Source: Melioribacteraceae bacterium (GTDB lineage Bacteria > Bacteroidota > Ignavibacteria > Ignavibacteriales > Melioribacteraceae). From it: a stretch of DNA of 64,000 nt. This document shows positions 19,129-29,100 of the stretch, piece after piece (position 1 is the first letter of the stretch; each line of letters begins with the position of its first letter). Under the pieces are notes generated by a model, which made no database searches, was not told the DNA's origin, and saw only the letters and a list, made by a program, of their open reading frames with translations. A program made the position numbers and the translations under genes. The DNA lies in NCBI GenBank assembly GCA_021739765.1, contig JAIPBD010000004.1, forward strand, positions 186,001-250,000, read 5' to 3'.

Positions 19129-19396
19129 ATATTGCCCGTTAAAACTCATAAAATTGGTTGAAATCGATAATTTATGAATCCCTCGAAACACAGAATATTA
19201 CTTCGATAATCAAAGTGATTCCAGACATTTATGAATAGAAAACAAAATCGAGTCTTTCCGGTAATTTAGGAGTCATTTTATTGAATTCGAATTTACCATC
19301 ACAGCTTCTAATTGGATTTCGTAACAAATAATTGCCGAATTCCACTATAATTAAAAAATATTAGTTATATTTAAAGTGTTTGCTCGAGATTAGAGA

Positions 19397-20503
19397 ATGA
19401 ATATGACAAAAACTGAATTTATAACAGCAATTAATCAACTCGATAAAGCAGTTAGCACAACCGGAAAAGTCTATAGATCAATAACTGCTGACGAGAAAAA
19501 CATATCCTTCCTTAGACCCAATAAGACAGAACATGAAACAATCGATTTAAGAGAATTACTTGACCTTTTTGTGAGTGAAAAATCGCCAAATACTACCATA
19601 GCCAAAAAATATATCACGGGAAGAGTTCAATCACCTGCTATTGCAATAATTAATTCAATTAAATCTTCGTCATTATCACTCATTGCCAATTCAAGTGGAA
19701 TGAAAATTAAGAGCAAAAAATCCACTCAGAATATCAAAAAGGAAGTTAAATCAAAGACTAATGCAGAAACTAAATTCTTTACTGAGTTTGCTAAGCTGAT
19801 TGGTAATAAATATTTATTATCTGAGAGTGTTGGCAAACCAATCAAATCGGATCACACATTTCTCAATAGCAACTTCCGGGAATATGATTTTGATCAGAAA
19901 GTCCTCTACTCCATCGAAAAATTGTTAGATGCCCTCAATTCTGATAAAAATTTCAATTCAAAAAGTCTTTCTCACTATGTGGATGGAATGACCATTTATC
20001 ATCCGATTCTTAAAACGAGAATAGTAGAATTTGATGAGGAACAACATTTTACACCTGCTCGAAATGAAACTCTAATTGCAACTTCAGCTTTTTTAGAATC
20101 CAATCTCTACAAGCTATATAAGAAGATTTGTGGTGATCTTGATTATATAAACGAAGATGTTCTAAAAAAACATCGTATCCGATCTGAATTGGTCAAAGTT
20201 CCAAAAACATTTAAAGCTTTTGTGCAATGGTTAGATGATAATTCGGTAAAATCCTCGGGTTATATCAAAGAGAAGTCTGGTTTCGAATTTCTTGGTGGTA
20301 GAATTGCTCAACGAGCATACTATGATTCGCTAAGAGATTTAGCTCATTTATCACCTAAAAATCAAGGTTTTGAATCAATTATTCGATTCCCAAAGAAATA
20401 CTTCGAGGATAAGGCAAATTGCAATTTCCTTAATATTAAAAATGATGAGATTCGAGTAATGATTCATTTGTATTTAAAAGATATTTACGATCTAAAGTTG
20501 TAA
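19397..20503 (+). CDS. Uncharacterised island protein, possible nuclease-like core
   Basis: I do not recognise this 368-residue protein. The N-terminal 120 residues are basic and Ser/Lys-rich. The central segment TIYHPILKTRIVEFDEEQHFTPAR (in part: IVEFDEEQHFT, about residues 212-222) resembles the strand-turn-strand with acidic residues seen in DUF559/Vsr-like endonuclease folds (compare IEVDGxQH), which suggests but does not prove a nuclease. The C-terminal part is mixed alpha/beta. It is the first gene inside the left island end, and a PD-(D/E)XK-like gene follows 55 bases later on the same strand. Confidence 0.5.
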   Translation: MNMTKTEFITAINQLDKAVSTTGKVYRSITADEKNISFLRPNKTEHETIDLRELLDLFVSEKSPNTTIAKKYITGRVQSPAIAIINSIKSSSLSLIANSSGMKIKSKKSTQNIKKEVKSKTNAETKFFTEFAKLIGNKYLLSESVGKPIKSDHTFLNSNFREYDFDQKVLYSIEKLLDALNSDKNFNSKSLSHYVDGMTIYHPILKTRIVEFDEEQHFTPARNETLIATSAFLESNLYKLYKKICGDLDYINEDVLKKHRIRSELVKVPKTFKAFVQWLDDNSVKSSGYIKEKSGFEFLGGRIAQRAYYDSLRDLAHLSPKNQGFESIIRFPKKYFEDKANCNFLNIKNDEIRVMIHLYLKDIYDLKL

Positions 20504-20558
20504 GACTGAATTACTCGATAATTGTAATAATGAAAAGAATAAATGAAGCGGACTTCAC

Positions 20559-21200
20559 ATGAACGAATTTATCAATCATCTCACTGAATTTAATCGTAAA
20601 GAACGGTTTTTCTTGATTGGTCAAGCCTTAGGAAATGAAAACTTTATACTTTCTCCCGAGTTTAGAATTGAACTAAAATTAGCTCTTCCTAATCTTTCAA
20701 AAGAAATACCAGACAATGCGTTTGCAGCTATGGATTATCATCTGGATTGGATTTATGGCAGTGCATTTTTATCGGAAAATAAAAATCAAGTGAAACTGCA
20801 CCCATTGGACAAGAAATACATCTCAGCAACTCAGGAGGATATTGACTTAATTGTAGCATTTGAAGATAGATTTCAGAATCAAACCCACTTGATTATGTGT
20901 GAATGCAAAGCCGAAACTGGATGGACCAATAAGCAAATCCAGTCAAAAGGTAGTCGTCTAAAAAATATCTTTGGGAAAGATGGTAAAAATTTTCAATCAA
21001 TAATTCCTTATTTTATTTTAATTTCACCAAGAAAACCACTTAGAATTGATACTTTAGAATTACCCTCGTTTATGATAAATAATGGCGAAATCCCTTGGAT
21101 GAGTTTGCGCATTCCCGAAAAGCTGAAAAAGATAACAAGAAGCAATGAACTCGGTAGGAATGATAAAGATGGACGCAATTGGAGAATCGAGTACACTTAA
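20559..21200 (+). CDS. PD-(D/E)XK-like nuclease-fold protein
   Basis: Residues about 88-118 read EDIDLIVAF, a short loop, then LIMCECKAETGW: an Asp, followed by E-x-K on the next strand (ECKA), the hallmark of the PD-(D/E)XK restriction-endonuclease fold. The following helix has Gln/Lys residues often seen in this superfamily. The 213-residue length suits a stand-alone nuclease domain. No methyltransferase is adjacent; the type I system is 16 kb away and on the other strand. The target, if any, is unknown. Confidence 0.6.
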   Translation: MNEFINHLTEFNRKERFFLIGQALGNENFILSPEFRIELKLALPNLSKEIPDNAFAAMDYHLDWIYGSAFLSENKNQVKLHPLDKKYISATQEDIDLIVAFEDRFQNQTHLIMCECKAETGWTNKQIQSKGSRLKNIFGKDGKNFQSIIPYFILISPRKPLRIDTLELPSFMINNGEIPWMSLRIPEKLKKITRSNELGRNDKDGRNWRIEYT

Positions 21201-21285
21201 CCATTACGTTAAAAACGTATTTCTTCCCAAATGATTTATAAAATTATTTTCGTCTTATAGAATAATTAAAATTAAAGGAGCAATA

Positions 21286-21603
21286 ATGACGGAAAAAATC
21301 GAAATAAATTCAATTGATTTTTGGTTTAAAGTCACAGGTATGCTACAGCAGAATTGGGCATTGATCGAAAGTACACCAAATCAAAGCGTAATAGTTTATT
21401 TCATACATGATGCTTCTGGATTATTTGACCAGATGATCTTCCCTACTATTAATGAAGCAATCGAGGGACTGAAAAGAAATGGATTTAGACGTTATGTTGA
21501 AGATAGAGAATTTCAAGAAATTACACTTCCGCCATCAAAACCCTATCACATTGCTAAACACCCAAGTGGCAAGATTTATTCATCAGGAAAATATTGGGTC
21601 TAA
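21286..21603 (+). CDS. Small island protein of unknown function
   Basis: The 105-residue product has no family I recognise. It has a mixed alpha/beta pattern, with DFWFKVTGMLQQNWALIES at the start, FIHDASGLFDQMIF in the middle, and a Gly/Ser/Tyr-rich end (HPSGKIYSSGKYWV). A good Shine-Dalgarno (AAAGGAG) stands six bases ahead of the ATG, so it is very likely translated. It follows the nuclease-like gene on the same strand and might be its partner or a regulator; that is guesswork from position. Confidence 0.6.
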   Translation: MTEKIEINSIDFWFKVTGMLQQNWALIESTPNQSVIVYFIHDASGLFDQMIFPTINEAIEGLKRNGFRRYVEDREFQEITLPPSKPYHIAKHPSGKIYSSGKYWV

Positions 21604-21738
21604 ATTCCATTTCTTCTAAAATGTATTAAAAAAAGGGTATCTCGTTTGGACTTTTAAATCATTGTAAAATAACGAGTTAATTTGTACTTTTACTGTATCA
21701 ATAAAGGAACATTATTTAATACACTAAGTTGAGTTAAA

Positions 21739-22326
21739 ATGAAAGTTGCTATTTATTCACGAGTCTCCACAAAAGACAAAGGACAAGACACTCAAAATCA
21801 AATCCTCCAACTTAAAAAGTATTGCAAATCACGGAATTTCACTATTTACCACATCTATGAAGATTACGAATCTGGTGCAAAAGGTCGGAAAGAAAGAGAG
21901 TCCTTTAATCAACTCTTCAAAGATGCAAGACAGCATAAATTTTCAATGGTTCTTTTTTGGAGTCTGGATCGATTTACCAGAGAAGGGATCTTCAAAACAA
22001 TGATCTATTTGAAACAACTTGATGAATATGGCATAAAATTTCACTCATACAGTGAAGAATATCTGACAACGGATAATGAACTTGTGTCCCAAATTCTATT
22101 ATCTGTAATGAGCTATTTCGCCAAACTTGAGAGAGAAAAAATATCTGAAAGGACTAAAGCTGGAATTGAGCGCGCGAGAGCAAAAGGTAAACAGATTGGT
22201 AGACCCAAAAAAGATAAATTGAGATTAGAGATCACTGAAATGCGAAAATCATTGTCTGTCAGACAAGTAGCAACGAAGCTGAGAATATCACCCAATACTG
22301 TTCAGAAGTATTCTCAGATTAATTGA
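21739..22326 (+). CDS. Small serine recombinase (resolvase/invertase family)
   Basis: The N-terminal catalytic domain opens with AIYSRVSTKDKGQDTQNQ, placing the nucleophile at Ser10. It continues with YEDYESGAKGRKERESF, FWSLDRFTREG and the long E helix (FAKLEREKISERTKAGIERARAKGKQIGRP). A short HTH closes the protein (LSVRQVATKLRISPNTVQKYSQ). At 195 residues it is full length for a Tn3-resolvase/DNA-invertase enzyme. It ends 11 bases from the convergent helicase gene. Its target could be resolution or inversion of sequence in the island; I found no obvious inverted crossover sites beside it. Confidence 0.9.
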   Translation: MKVAIYSRVSTKDKGQDTQNQILQLKKYCKSRNFTIYHIYEDYESGAKGRKERESFNQLFKDARQHKFSMVLFWSLDRFTREGIFKTMIYLKQLDEYGIKFHSYSEEYLTTDNELVSQILLSVMSYFAKLEREKISERTKAGIERARAKGKQIGRPKKDKLRLEITEMRKSLSVRQVATKLRISPNTVQKYSQIN

Positions 22327-22337
22327 ATTATTGGTCT

Positions 22338-25300
22338 CTATTCATGCAAAAATCCTTCGAACCCAACTAAATATATATACCCCATTTCTTGTGCCTCATG
22401 ATCCCAATCATTTGAATAATTCGTATTATTAATTTCATCATATACTACTGAATCTGAATAATAATATCTTACTACGTTGCTACAAAACAGTCCTTTGAGA
22501 ATTAAACCTGGATCCGGTGTAAATTTTGTCGCAATAAATTCATTAAAATTATTAGACATCTTAAATAGTTTGTGAGATGCGTGAGTTAGAAACCAACCAT
22601 TGTCAAACTCGATCTCAAGATTGTCACTTTGAATGACTTCATCGTTTATATACTTCAAATAGGCTTTTCTTGAAACAAATCCCAACCAATGACATTTTTC
22701 ATCAGAGACACCTGATGATATGATTATAGATCCAAGTCTATTAGGACATAATAATCCATTCTGCGGAAATTTTGAGGTGTCTAATTCAAATGAAGTGTTT
22801 GAATCAAGTGCTCTTTCCCGTTCAGACCGATAAATAATAAGTTTATTTTTGGCTCTTGAAGTGGCCACATACAGGAGCCTTCTCTCTTCATCAAAAAACT
22901 GAGGGTCTTTCTCTTTAAAAGGCAATTCAACAATACTGAATGGTAAAATCACAGAATCAAATTCAAGTCCTTTAGACTTATGTATAGTCGACAATATGAT
23001 TCTTGTATTATCTGAATTCGACAACTGTTGCATTTGTACTAATTTATATAGGCCGGCATCGTCCACATCACGAATTTCATCAAAATAATTCAGTAGGTCG
23101 CCCACAGTTATTGAACCAACGCTGGATGCCTTAAACTCCTCAATGAGAGATTTAAATACTTCAAAGGTTCGTGGATTCCATTTTGAATACTTTTTAAGAA
23201 TCCTTTCAATTGTAGCTTCAAAAATGTTATTATAAAATTCATCAAAAGATTTTCCACTATGCTTTCGAATTTGATCTACTAAAATTGATATCTCTCTAAG
23301 TTTGAAAAAATTTGTTGAACTGCCTTGAATAATAATTTCATGATTTTTAAGTGATTCATTTTTAAGCAGCAGAGAATTAAAATAGTACAACTCTGAATTT
23401 GTTCTGAATAGAACAGCACAATCTTGGTATTTCTCGACATTGCTTTTTGTCTCATTAATTAATTTAATTAGTCGATTTACAATTGACTCGTAATCAAAAT
23501 CTGATATTTCTATTTTTTCAAGTGATTGAGGGTTTTTAGATTTATCCAATCCCACTAAAATTTCTGTATTCATTCTGTCTTCATTCTTATCAATAATTCT
23601 ACTCACTTCTGAAATAATCTCTTCAGTAGATCGATAATTCATATTTAGATACATTTTTTTTGCATCATTCTGCTGAATAAATTTCTGAAAGTATGGAACA
23701 GCAGAAATATCCGCACTATGTAATTTTCTCTCATAGCCGTAAATACTTTGATCAGGATCTCCGATAACCATTGTGGGTTTTTTAGAATTAATGTGATTAA
23801 GCATATCAAGTCGTTCTTTTGATATATCCTGATATTCATCGACAAAAAAGTATTGAGGATTTTGTAATCTGTTTGAGATTATTCCAGCGTGTTCAGCGTA
23901 GTCATTATTAAATGTTTCAATCCATTTATTTACATCTATATCTTTGACTAAATCATGTAAACAGTACTTTACAAGACTATGAAAAGTATGAATTTTTATA
24001 CCTCGGGCTAAGTTTCCATATCCAAGCTTTCTCAGAAGAGAATTGATTCTATGCTTTAGTTCATTAACTATTGCACGATTATAAGCAAGAACAAGAATCT
24101 TCTCTGGTTTAACATTAAATTCGTGTATTAATCGTACGATACACATAATCAATGTATGAGTCTTCCCTGTGCCGGGACCTGCTATAACAGATAAACTATT
24201 ATTGGGATCCGATTTATATATTTCCAATTGTTTTTCATTTAAGCCCCCAATTTTAGTATTAGTTTTCTCATCGTATACACCTTCTACTTCTTTATTCAGA
24301 GCTTCCTGTCTTAACTCCGATAAAATATGATTAACATTGTCTGCTTTTGGTACGAAATTTTCAAAAAGAGCAAGGATGTTTTTTGAATTATCGCATTCAA
24401 AATATTCTGTTATAAATTGGGTTCTGTCTTCATTTGATTGGAGATTAGCGAATATTTCTAATGAATAAATTCTGAGTTTTTTAAGATAATTGTATTCATT
24501 AAAAATTTGATTGACCTTATAATCATCACCTTCTCCACTTTCAGAATCTATTGGTTCAAAGTTTGTAAACTGAACTTCTATTCCCATATGAAGTAAAGGA
24601 GAGTTAAAATTAATATAACCTATTCCTTTAAGAAAAAGTAAAGAGCTTTCTAAATATTCTAAAGATAGATCGGGGGTATTCAGACTTAGCAGTTCATCGA
24701 ATACATTAAACTCACGATTTTGTTTAAATAAATTATATATTCGCTGTAATAGAGACAATGAATACATGCTAAATTGATCAAGTTCCTCACTGACAAATTG
24801 ATTGTCTTTTGAGATAATAAGGATTTTTTCTTGGTCAAGAACTTTTTGATTAATATGTATACCCTGGAAAGAATTAATAAGACTTATTAGACTCTTTATT
24901 CTGTAACCTCCTCCAAATGATCTTCTAAATTTTTCTTCATTTTTTAGAAAATATTCTTCGGTAAGCCAACTAAAATTTTCTTGTGTTATAAATTCTTTGA
25001 AAGTTTTCTCAAGAAGTTCATTTATATCATTTTCATTTATTTCAATCTTTTCATCTAATGCGGCAGCTTTGATAAGCGAACTAACAATTTTCAAATACGC
25101 TTCCAAGTAGATGTATCTTGAGTTTCTATTTTCTTCGGCTACCTGCATTTCCTTTGTTCTTTGCTCTGTTATTTTAATCCTAATCGATTGAGCCATCTTA
25201 ATCATTTTTTTATCATGCATTCTCGCCAGTAGACCAAATAGTTTATCATATGATCCCGTGGATGTATGATTCAACAACTCGACAATTGGTACAATCGTTA

Positions 25301-26165
25301 TCATCGAATCCGCAAAATTATTCTTTCGATAATTTTCTATAATGTCTAAAACTATCTTCTCATTTGTATTTTTTTCTGTTTCGGGGATTTCAATTGATTC
25401 GAATTCAAGATGAACAGGAAGATAATTCAGTAGTTTAACTCGCTGCAAAGTTTCAAGCCAATGCAGAGACATACGTAGAAGATTTGCCTTATCATTACTA
25501 TCTCTGAAGTCCTCCAATTTACCCAAGAAATTATTACTTACAGGTAAAATAGAATTGATTGGTTTGACAAGATTAAATTGATCCAAAAGATTATTGAAAA
25601 TTAATACAATGTCATCCCACCTAATAGTGCTGCGATGGATAAGATCTCGTTTTCTTTTAAAACTTTTCTCATTTGCAAAGAAATAGCAATTAATAGGATT
25701 GTTTAATGAAAATCCTGCATCCTCGAGACACTTAGCATCTCGACCTGCCCTGCCAACTTCTTGTAAATAGTCTTCAAGTGATGAGGGTGGATCGAAATGG
25801 AAAATATAATGTATGTTTGGAATGTCCATTCCCATCCCAAATGCTTTGGTAGCACTTAAAATTGATATTTCACCCCTCAAGAACTCCTGATATGTGTTAT
25901 TTCTCTCTTCTCCCGACATGCCCGCATGGAAAGGAGCAATACTAATTTCTTTATTTACTTCTGTTAATAACTCAGCAATTTGTTCGGTTTTTTTTCTTGA
26001 GGAACAAAATATTATTGCTCTACTTTTCTCAATATCAAAGTTTTCATTTAGTATCATTACAATACTTGAAATTTTTTCGCTATCATCCCCAGCAGATAAC
26101 GGGAATATCTCAAGATGTTCTCTAATTGGATTATAGTTTAGTAGATCTTCGAACCTTTCAATCAT
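22338..26165 (-). CDS. RecQ-type helicase C-lobe fused to UvrD-type SF1 helicase
   Basis: This 1275-residue protein begins with only the second RecA lobe of a RecQ-like SF2 helicase: SRAIIFCSSRKKTEQIAELL, SATKAFGMGMDIPN and EVGRAGRDA (about residues 45-150). No SF2 Walker A is present; that lobe is encoded by the preceding gene. A middle region without recognised domain lacks RecQ zinc-binding cysteines. From about residue 645 a complete SF1 helicase follows: AGPGTGKT (about 663), VDEYQDIS, GDPDQSIYGYE, NYRSTEEI, STIHKSKGLEFDSV and YVATSRAKNKLII. ATG 26165 has AGGAG eight bases upstream and overlaps the previous stop (ATGATTGA). Confidence 0.85.
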   Translation of the reverse strand: MIERFEDLLNYNPIREHLEIFPLSAGDDSEKISSIVMILNENFDIEKSRAIIFCSSRKKTEQIAELLTEVNKEISIAPFHAGMSGEERNNTYQEFLRGEISILSATKAFGMGMDIPNIHYIFHFDPPSSLEDYLQEVGRAGRDAKCLEDAGFSLNNPINCYFFANEKSFKRKRDLIHRSTIRWDDIVLIFNNLLDQFNLVKPINSILPVSNNFLGKLEDFRDSNDKANLLRMSLHWLETLQRVKLLNYLPVHLEFESIEIPETEKNTNEKIVLDIIENYRKNNFADSMITIVPIVELLNHTSTGSYDKLFGLLARMHDKKMIKMAQSIRIKITEQRTKEMQVAEENRNSRYIYLEAYLKIVSSLIKAAALDEKIEINENDINELLEKTFKEFITQENFSWLTEEYFLKNEEKFRRSFGGGYRIKSLISLINSFQGIHINQKVLDQEKILIISKDNQFVSEELDQFSMYSLSLLQRIYNLFKQNREFNVFDELLSLNTPDLSLEYLESSLLFLKGIGYINFNSPLLHMGIEVQFTNFEPIDSESGEGDDYKVNQIFNEYNYLKKLRIYSLEIFANLQSNEDRTQFITEYFECDNSKNILALFENFVPKADNVNHILSELRQEALNKEVEGVYDEKTNTKIGGLNEKQLEIYKSDPNNSLSVIAGPGTGKTHTLIMCIVRLIHEFNVKPEKILVLAYNRAIVNELKHRINSLLRKLGYGNLARGIKIHTFHSLVKYCLHDLVKDIDVNKWIETFNNDYAEHAGIISNRLQNPQYFFVDEYQDISKERLDMLNHINSKKPTMVIGDPDQSIYGYERKLHSADISAVPYFQKFIQQNDAKKMYLNMNYRSTEEIISEVSRIIDKNEDRMNTEILVGLDKSKNPQSLEKIEISDFDYESIVNRLIKLINETKSNVEKYQDCAVLFRTNSELYYFNSLLLKNESLKNHEIIIQGSSTNFFKLREISILVDQIRKHSGKSFDEFYNNIFEATIERILKKYSKWNPRTFEVFKSLIEEFKASSVGSITVGDLLNYFDEIRDVDDAGLYKLVQMQQLSNSDNTRIILSTIHKSKGLEFDSVILPFSIVELPFKEKDPQFFDEERRLLYVATSRAKNKLIIYRSERERALDSNTSFELDTSKFPQNGLLCPNRLGSIIISSGVSDEKCHWLGFVSRKAYLKYINDEVIQSDNLEIEFDNGWFLTHASHKLFKMSNNFNEFIATKFTPDPGLILKGLFCSNVVRYYYSDSVVYDEINNTNYSNDWDHEAQEMGYIYLVGFEGFLHE

Positions 26166-29100
26166 CAAATATTCTCCTCAAATCTTCGAAGACTTGATTA
26201 GTCACTGTAGCCGACATAAACAATACTTTAGCATTGTAGCCCTCCTTAATTTTATTCGCCACATATTTGGCTGCATATAGATAGTCCGGTCTAAAATCTA
26301 ACCCCCATTGGGAAATACAGTGAGCCTCATCAAAAATCCAATACTCCGGACCATCGTCGTTCAAGAGCCGGAATTCAAAGTTCTTTATAAATTTTCTTGA
26401 CCTAAATCGCTCTGGAGAAGTGTAAAGTAATTTTATATCTCCATTAGAAAACCTTCTGTAAATATCGTTTATTTCGAACCTCGAAAGATCTCCAGTCGGA
26501 GAATCAACTGAGTTATAAAAACCAGCATTAATGAGATTTTGTACTTGGTCAATCATAAGAGCCTTCAGGGGTGAAATCACTACGGAAAATTTACCCGATA
26601 TTTCTCCTTTTAATAATGCAGGACCTTGGAATAGAATTGATTTGCCACCTCCAGTAGGTAGGCTGACCAGTATGCTGTTTGAATCTTTACTTAAAATTGA
26701 CTTTAAATATCTTTCCTGAATTTCAGTCAAACTTCCGTTAGCACCATTTAGCCCTTTTGACTTTAAGAATGTTGATTCAATTGTTTTCTTCATCGTATCA
26801 AAATCATATTCCAATTCAGGTTTATTGTTATTAAATAATGCATCGATTTTTCGTTTTCTTTCTAAAAAAACTGACTTATCGTCCCAAATTTTTAGATCCA
26901 CTGTGTTTTGATTAATATGCTTTAATTCTTCTGATAAATTGTTTTCAAGTAGATAAATTGTATTCAGATGCTTCGATTGCAAAATTAAATGCGATAATAT
27001 CAAAAAGGTATCGATCTGATCTTCTTCCAACTTCGATGTGGGTTTAACAAAATTTCGAGGTTGAGTTTCAGTCAATTCCTCTTCATTTTCAGGTTGATCA
27101 AATGAATCATTTTCAACATCTTCATTATCGCTTGGATTTTCGATTAACTCTTTATCAACATCATTTAAAATCCTTGTTGCTTCACATTGAACTGTTTGAA
27201 AAATAAATATCATTTTAACAGTAGATGATTTTAAAATACTGACGATATCCTTCCTTGTTGTAAGCATAAGAGTAGTATGAAGTATATCAATCCTAAAAGT
27301 TGATAATTCTTGTGGTTCTGTAAATACAGTATAGCCGAGAGTTTGAAAAATTTTGGATACAATTTTTGTTTCTGAATCTTCGTTTAACACAATAATAGGC
27401 AAGAATTCTGGTCCCCCGGGGTGATTAGCGAAGATCAACTCAATCACCAATGAATTATATGACCAGTAGTGCGATCTATATTTTGAACTGTTTGATAACG
27501 CAAAAAGATCTTGACCATCTTCTCGAGATTTATCAAACAATAGGTTAGGAACAGTGACCGAATGATTTTTATTACTAATGAAATAATGACTAAAAGGAAT
27601 TTCTTCGGTCATTCGAAAAATTTTATCACTTTCAACTTTCACATAGAAATAAAATACATTATCAATTTTCCTAGCATAAACACTTGAAAAGTCTAATATA
27701 CTTTTCGATTCAACGATAAGTGGTAAAGTAGATACCGAAATTGGTGATTTGTTATTTACTGATCTTATTAAAGCAAATTTTTCATCCTCCGATAGGGATT
27801 CTAAAAGCAATTCTGATTTTAAAGAACCTAAATTTAGAACATCCTCTGACAGCATTTTTTTCGAAAGAAAGAATATATTTATTTCCTCTTTGAGAATATT
27901 TAGCTTTTCATATATAATTGACCTATAAGTGAATATATCCATGAAGATAGTATTCACATTTTCAGAAAATTCATTTTCAATACTTTCAATACTAAGTGGA
28001 ATAGTTGGACCAGAAAATAAATCTCTTTCAATTTTGAAATTCATTCTAATAAATGGCGGAATTAAAGAAAGTGATTTACCAATATTTTCAACCTCCAATT
28101 CGTGTGAGAAATTTTTAAAAAAAGTGAAGAGAAAATCTGATTCTGTGATTTGTTCGACTGGGATTTTAGAAGAATTATAATAGGTGAAATACTTTGTGGC
28201 TATTCTTGAATTTGGAATATGATTGAAATTACTCAATAAGCATGTGGGAATAATTATTAAATTTTTACGCCCTCTATTAGTGAAATCAAGTTCTAAAAGT
28301 TCTGCATTGTTGTTTTTTTTAAAAAATTTATGAGATTGTTCCCTAAATTTTTCTAAAACAGAATCATCCACGTTTTCAAAAAAACGAAAATATTCTTCAC
28401 ATAAGTCTGAAAATACTTTGTTCCTTCCTAAATAATCAAATGAGAGTTCCTTAGAACAAAGAATTCGCATTATCTGTGAAATAAATAGTTTTTTGGCAAG
28501 TAATACGTCACTCTCCGCAGTATGGGCTGAATTTAGGGCATAAGATTGCTTAATTGGTTCCAGTAGACATTCAACCAAAATTGTATCCCATACATTATTT
28601 ACATCTATATTATAGAGTCCGAACTCAGCAAGAATCGGCAAATCCCATTTTAAAATATTGTGTCCGATAAAAACATATTCTGAGTAATCTTTACTCAATT
28701 GCTGTATCAGCTCCTCCGATTTCGATTTATCTAAATTCTTAGTGGTCTTGAGTTCACCATGTGCGATATAAGAAATTTCATGGATTATTTTACCGTTTGA
28801 CTCGATATCAATGAAGACATAGTCCTTTTTGTCTATTATCGGCTCAATTTGATTCAGGTAATACTTATTTGCATAATTGGAATCGATATGATTTAAAAGA
28901 TCTATAAGGGCTGTGTTTACATTAAAATCTTGCTCGTGAAATTTTTCTAAAAATACTTTTTTAATTTCTGGATTAATCCGAATTAATTTGACGAGCTCAT
29001 CTAAAACATCAAGTGATACTAACTGTTGAAAGATGTATTCAGTTAGTTCTGTTAAAAAAAACGGATTCAGAATTCCATTAGACAAATTATCAAATGGCGC

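Larger units (their letters stand above)
18787..19396. other. Intergenic region holding the left island junction
   Basis: No gene is visible in these 610 bases. It contains a minus-strand hairpin terminator (18951-18978), a perfect 7-bp inverted repeat TGTAAAC/GTTTACA (18985-19003) that abuts the repeat, the 3' tRNA-Pro copy (19004-19052) and a paired repeat (19106-19128). From about 19129 to 19396 I see only AT-rich sequence, which presumably contains the promoter of the first island gene. Confidence 0.7.

Noticed and set aside
26158-26168. Frameshift or sequencing error splitting one long RecQ/UvrD gene
   Set aside because: No homopolymer is present, the downstream gene has a good Shine-Dalgarno and ATG overlapping the stop, and the break is at the lobe boundary. 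I kept the split as real but list it for checking against reads.
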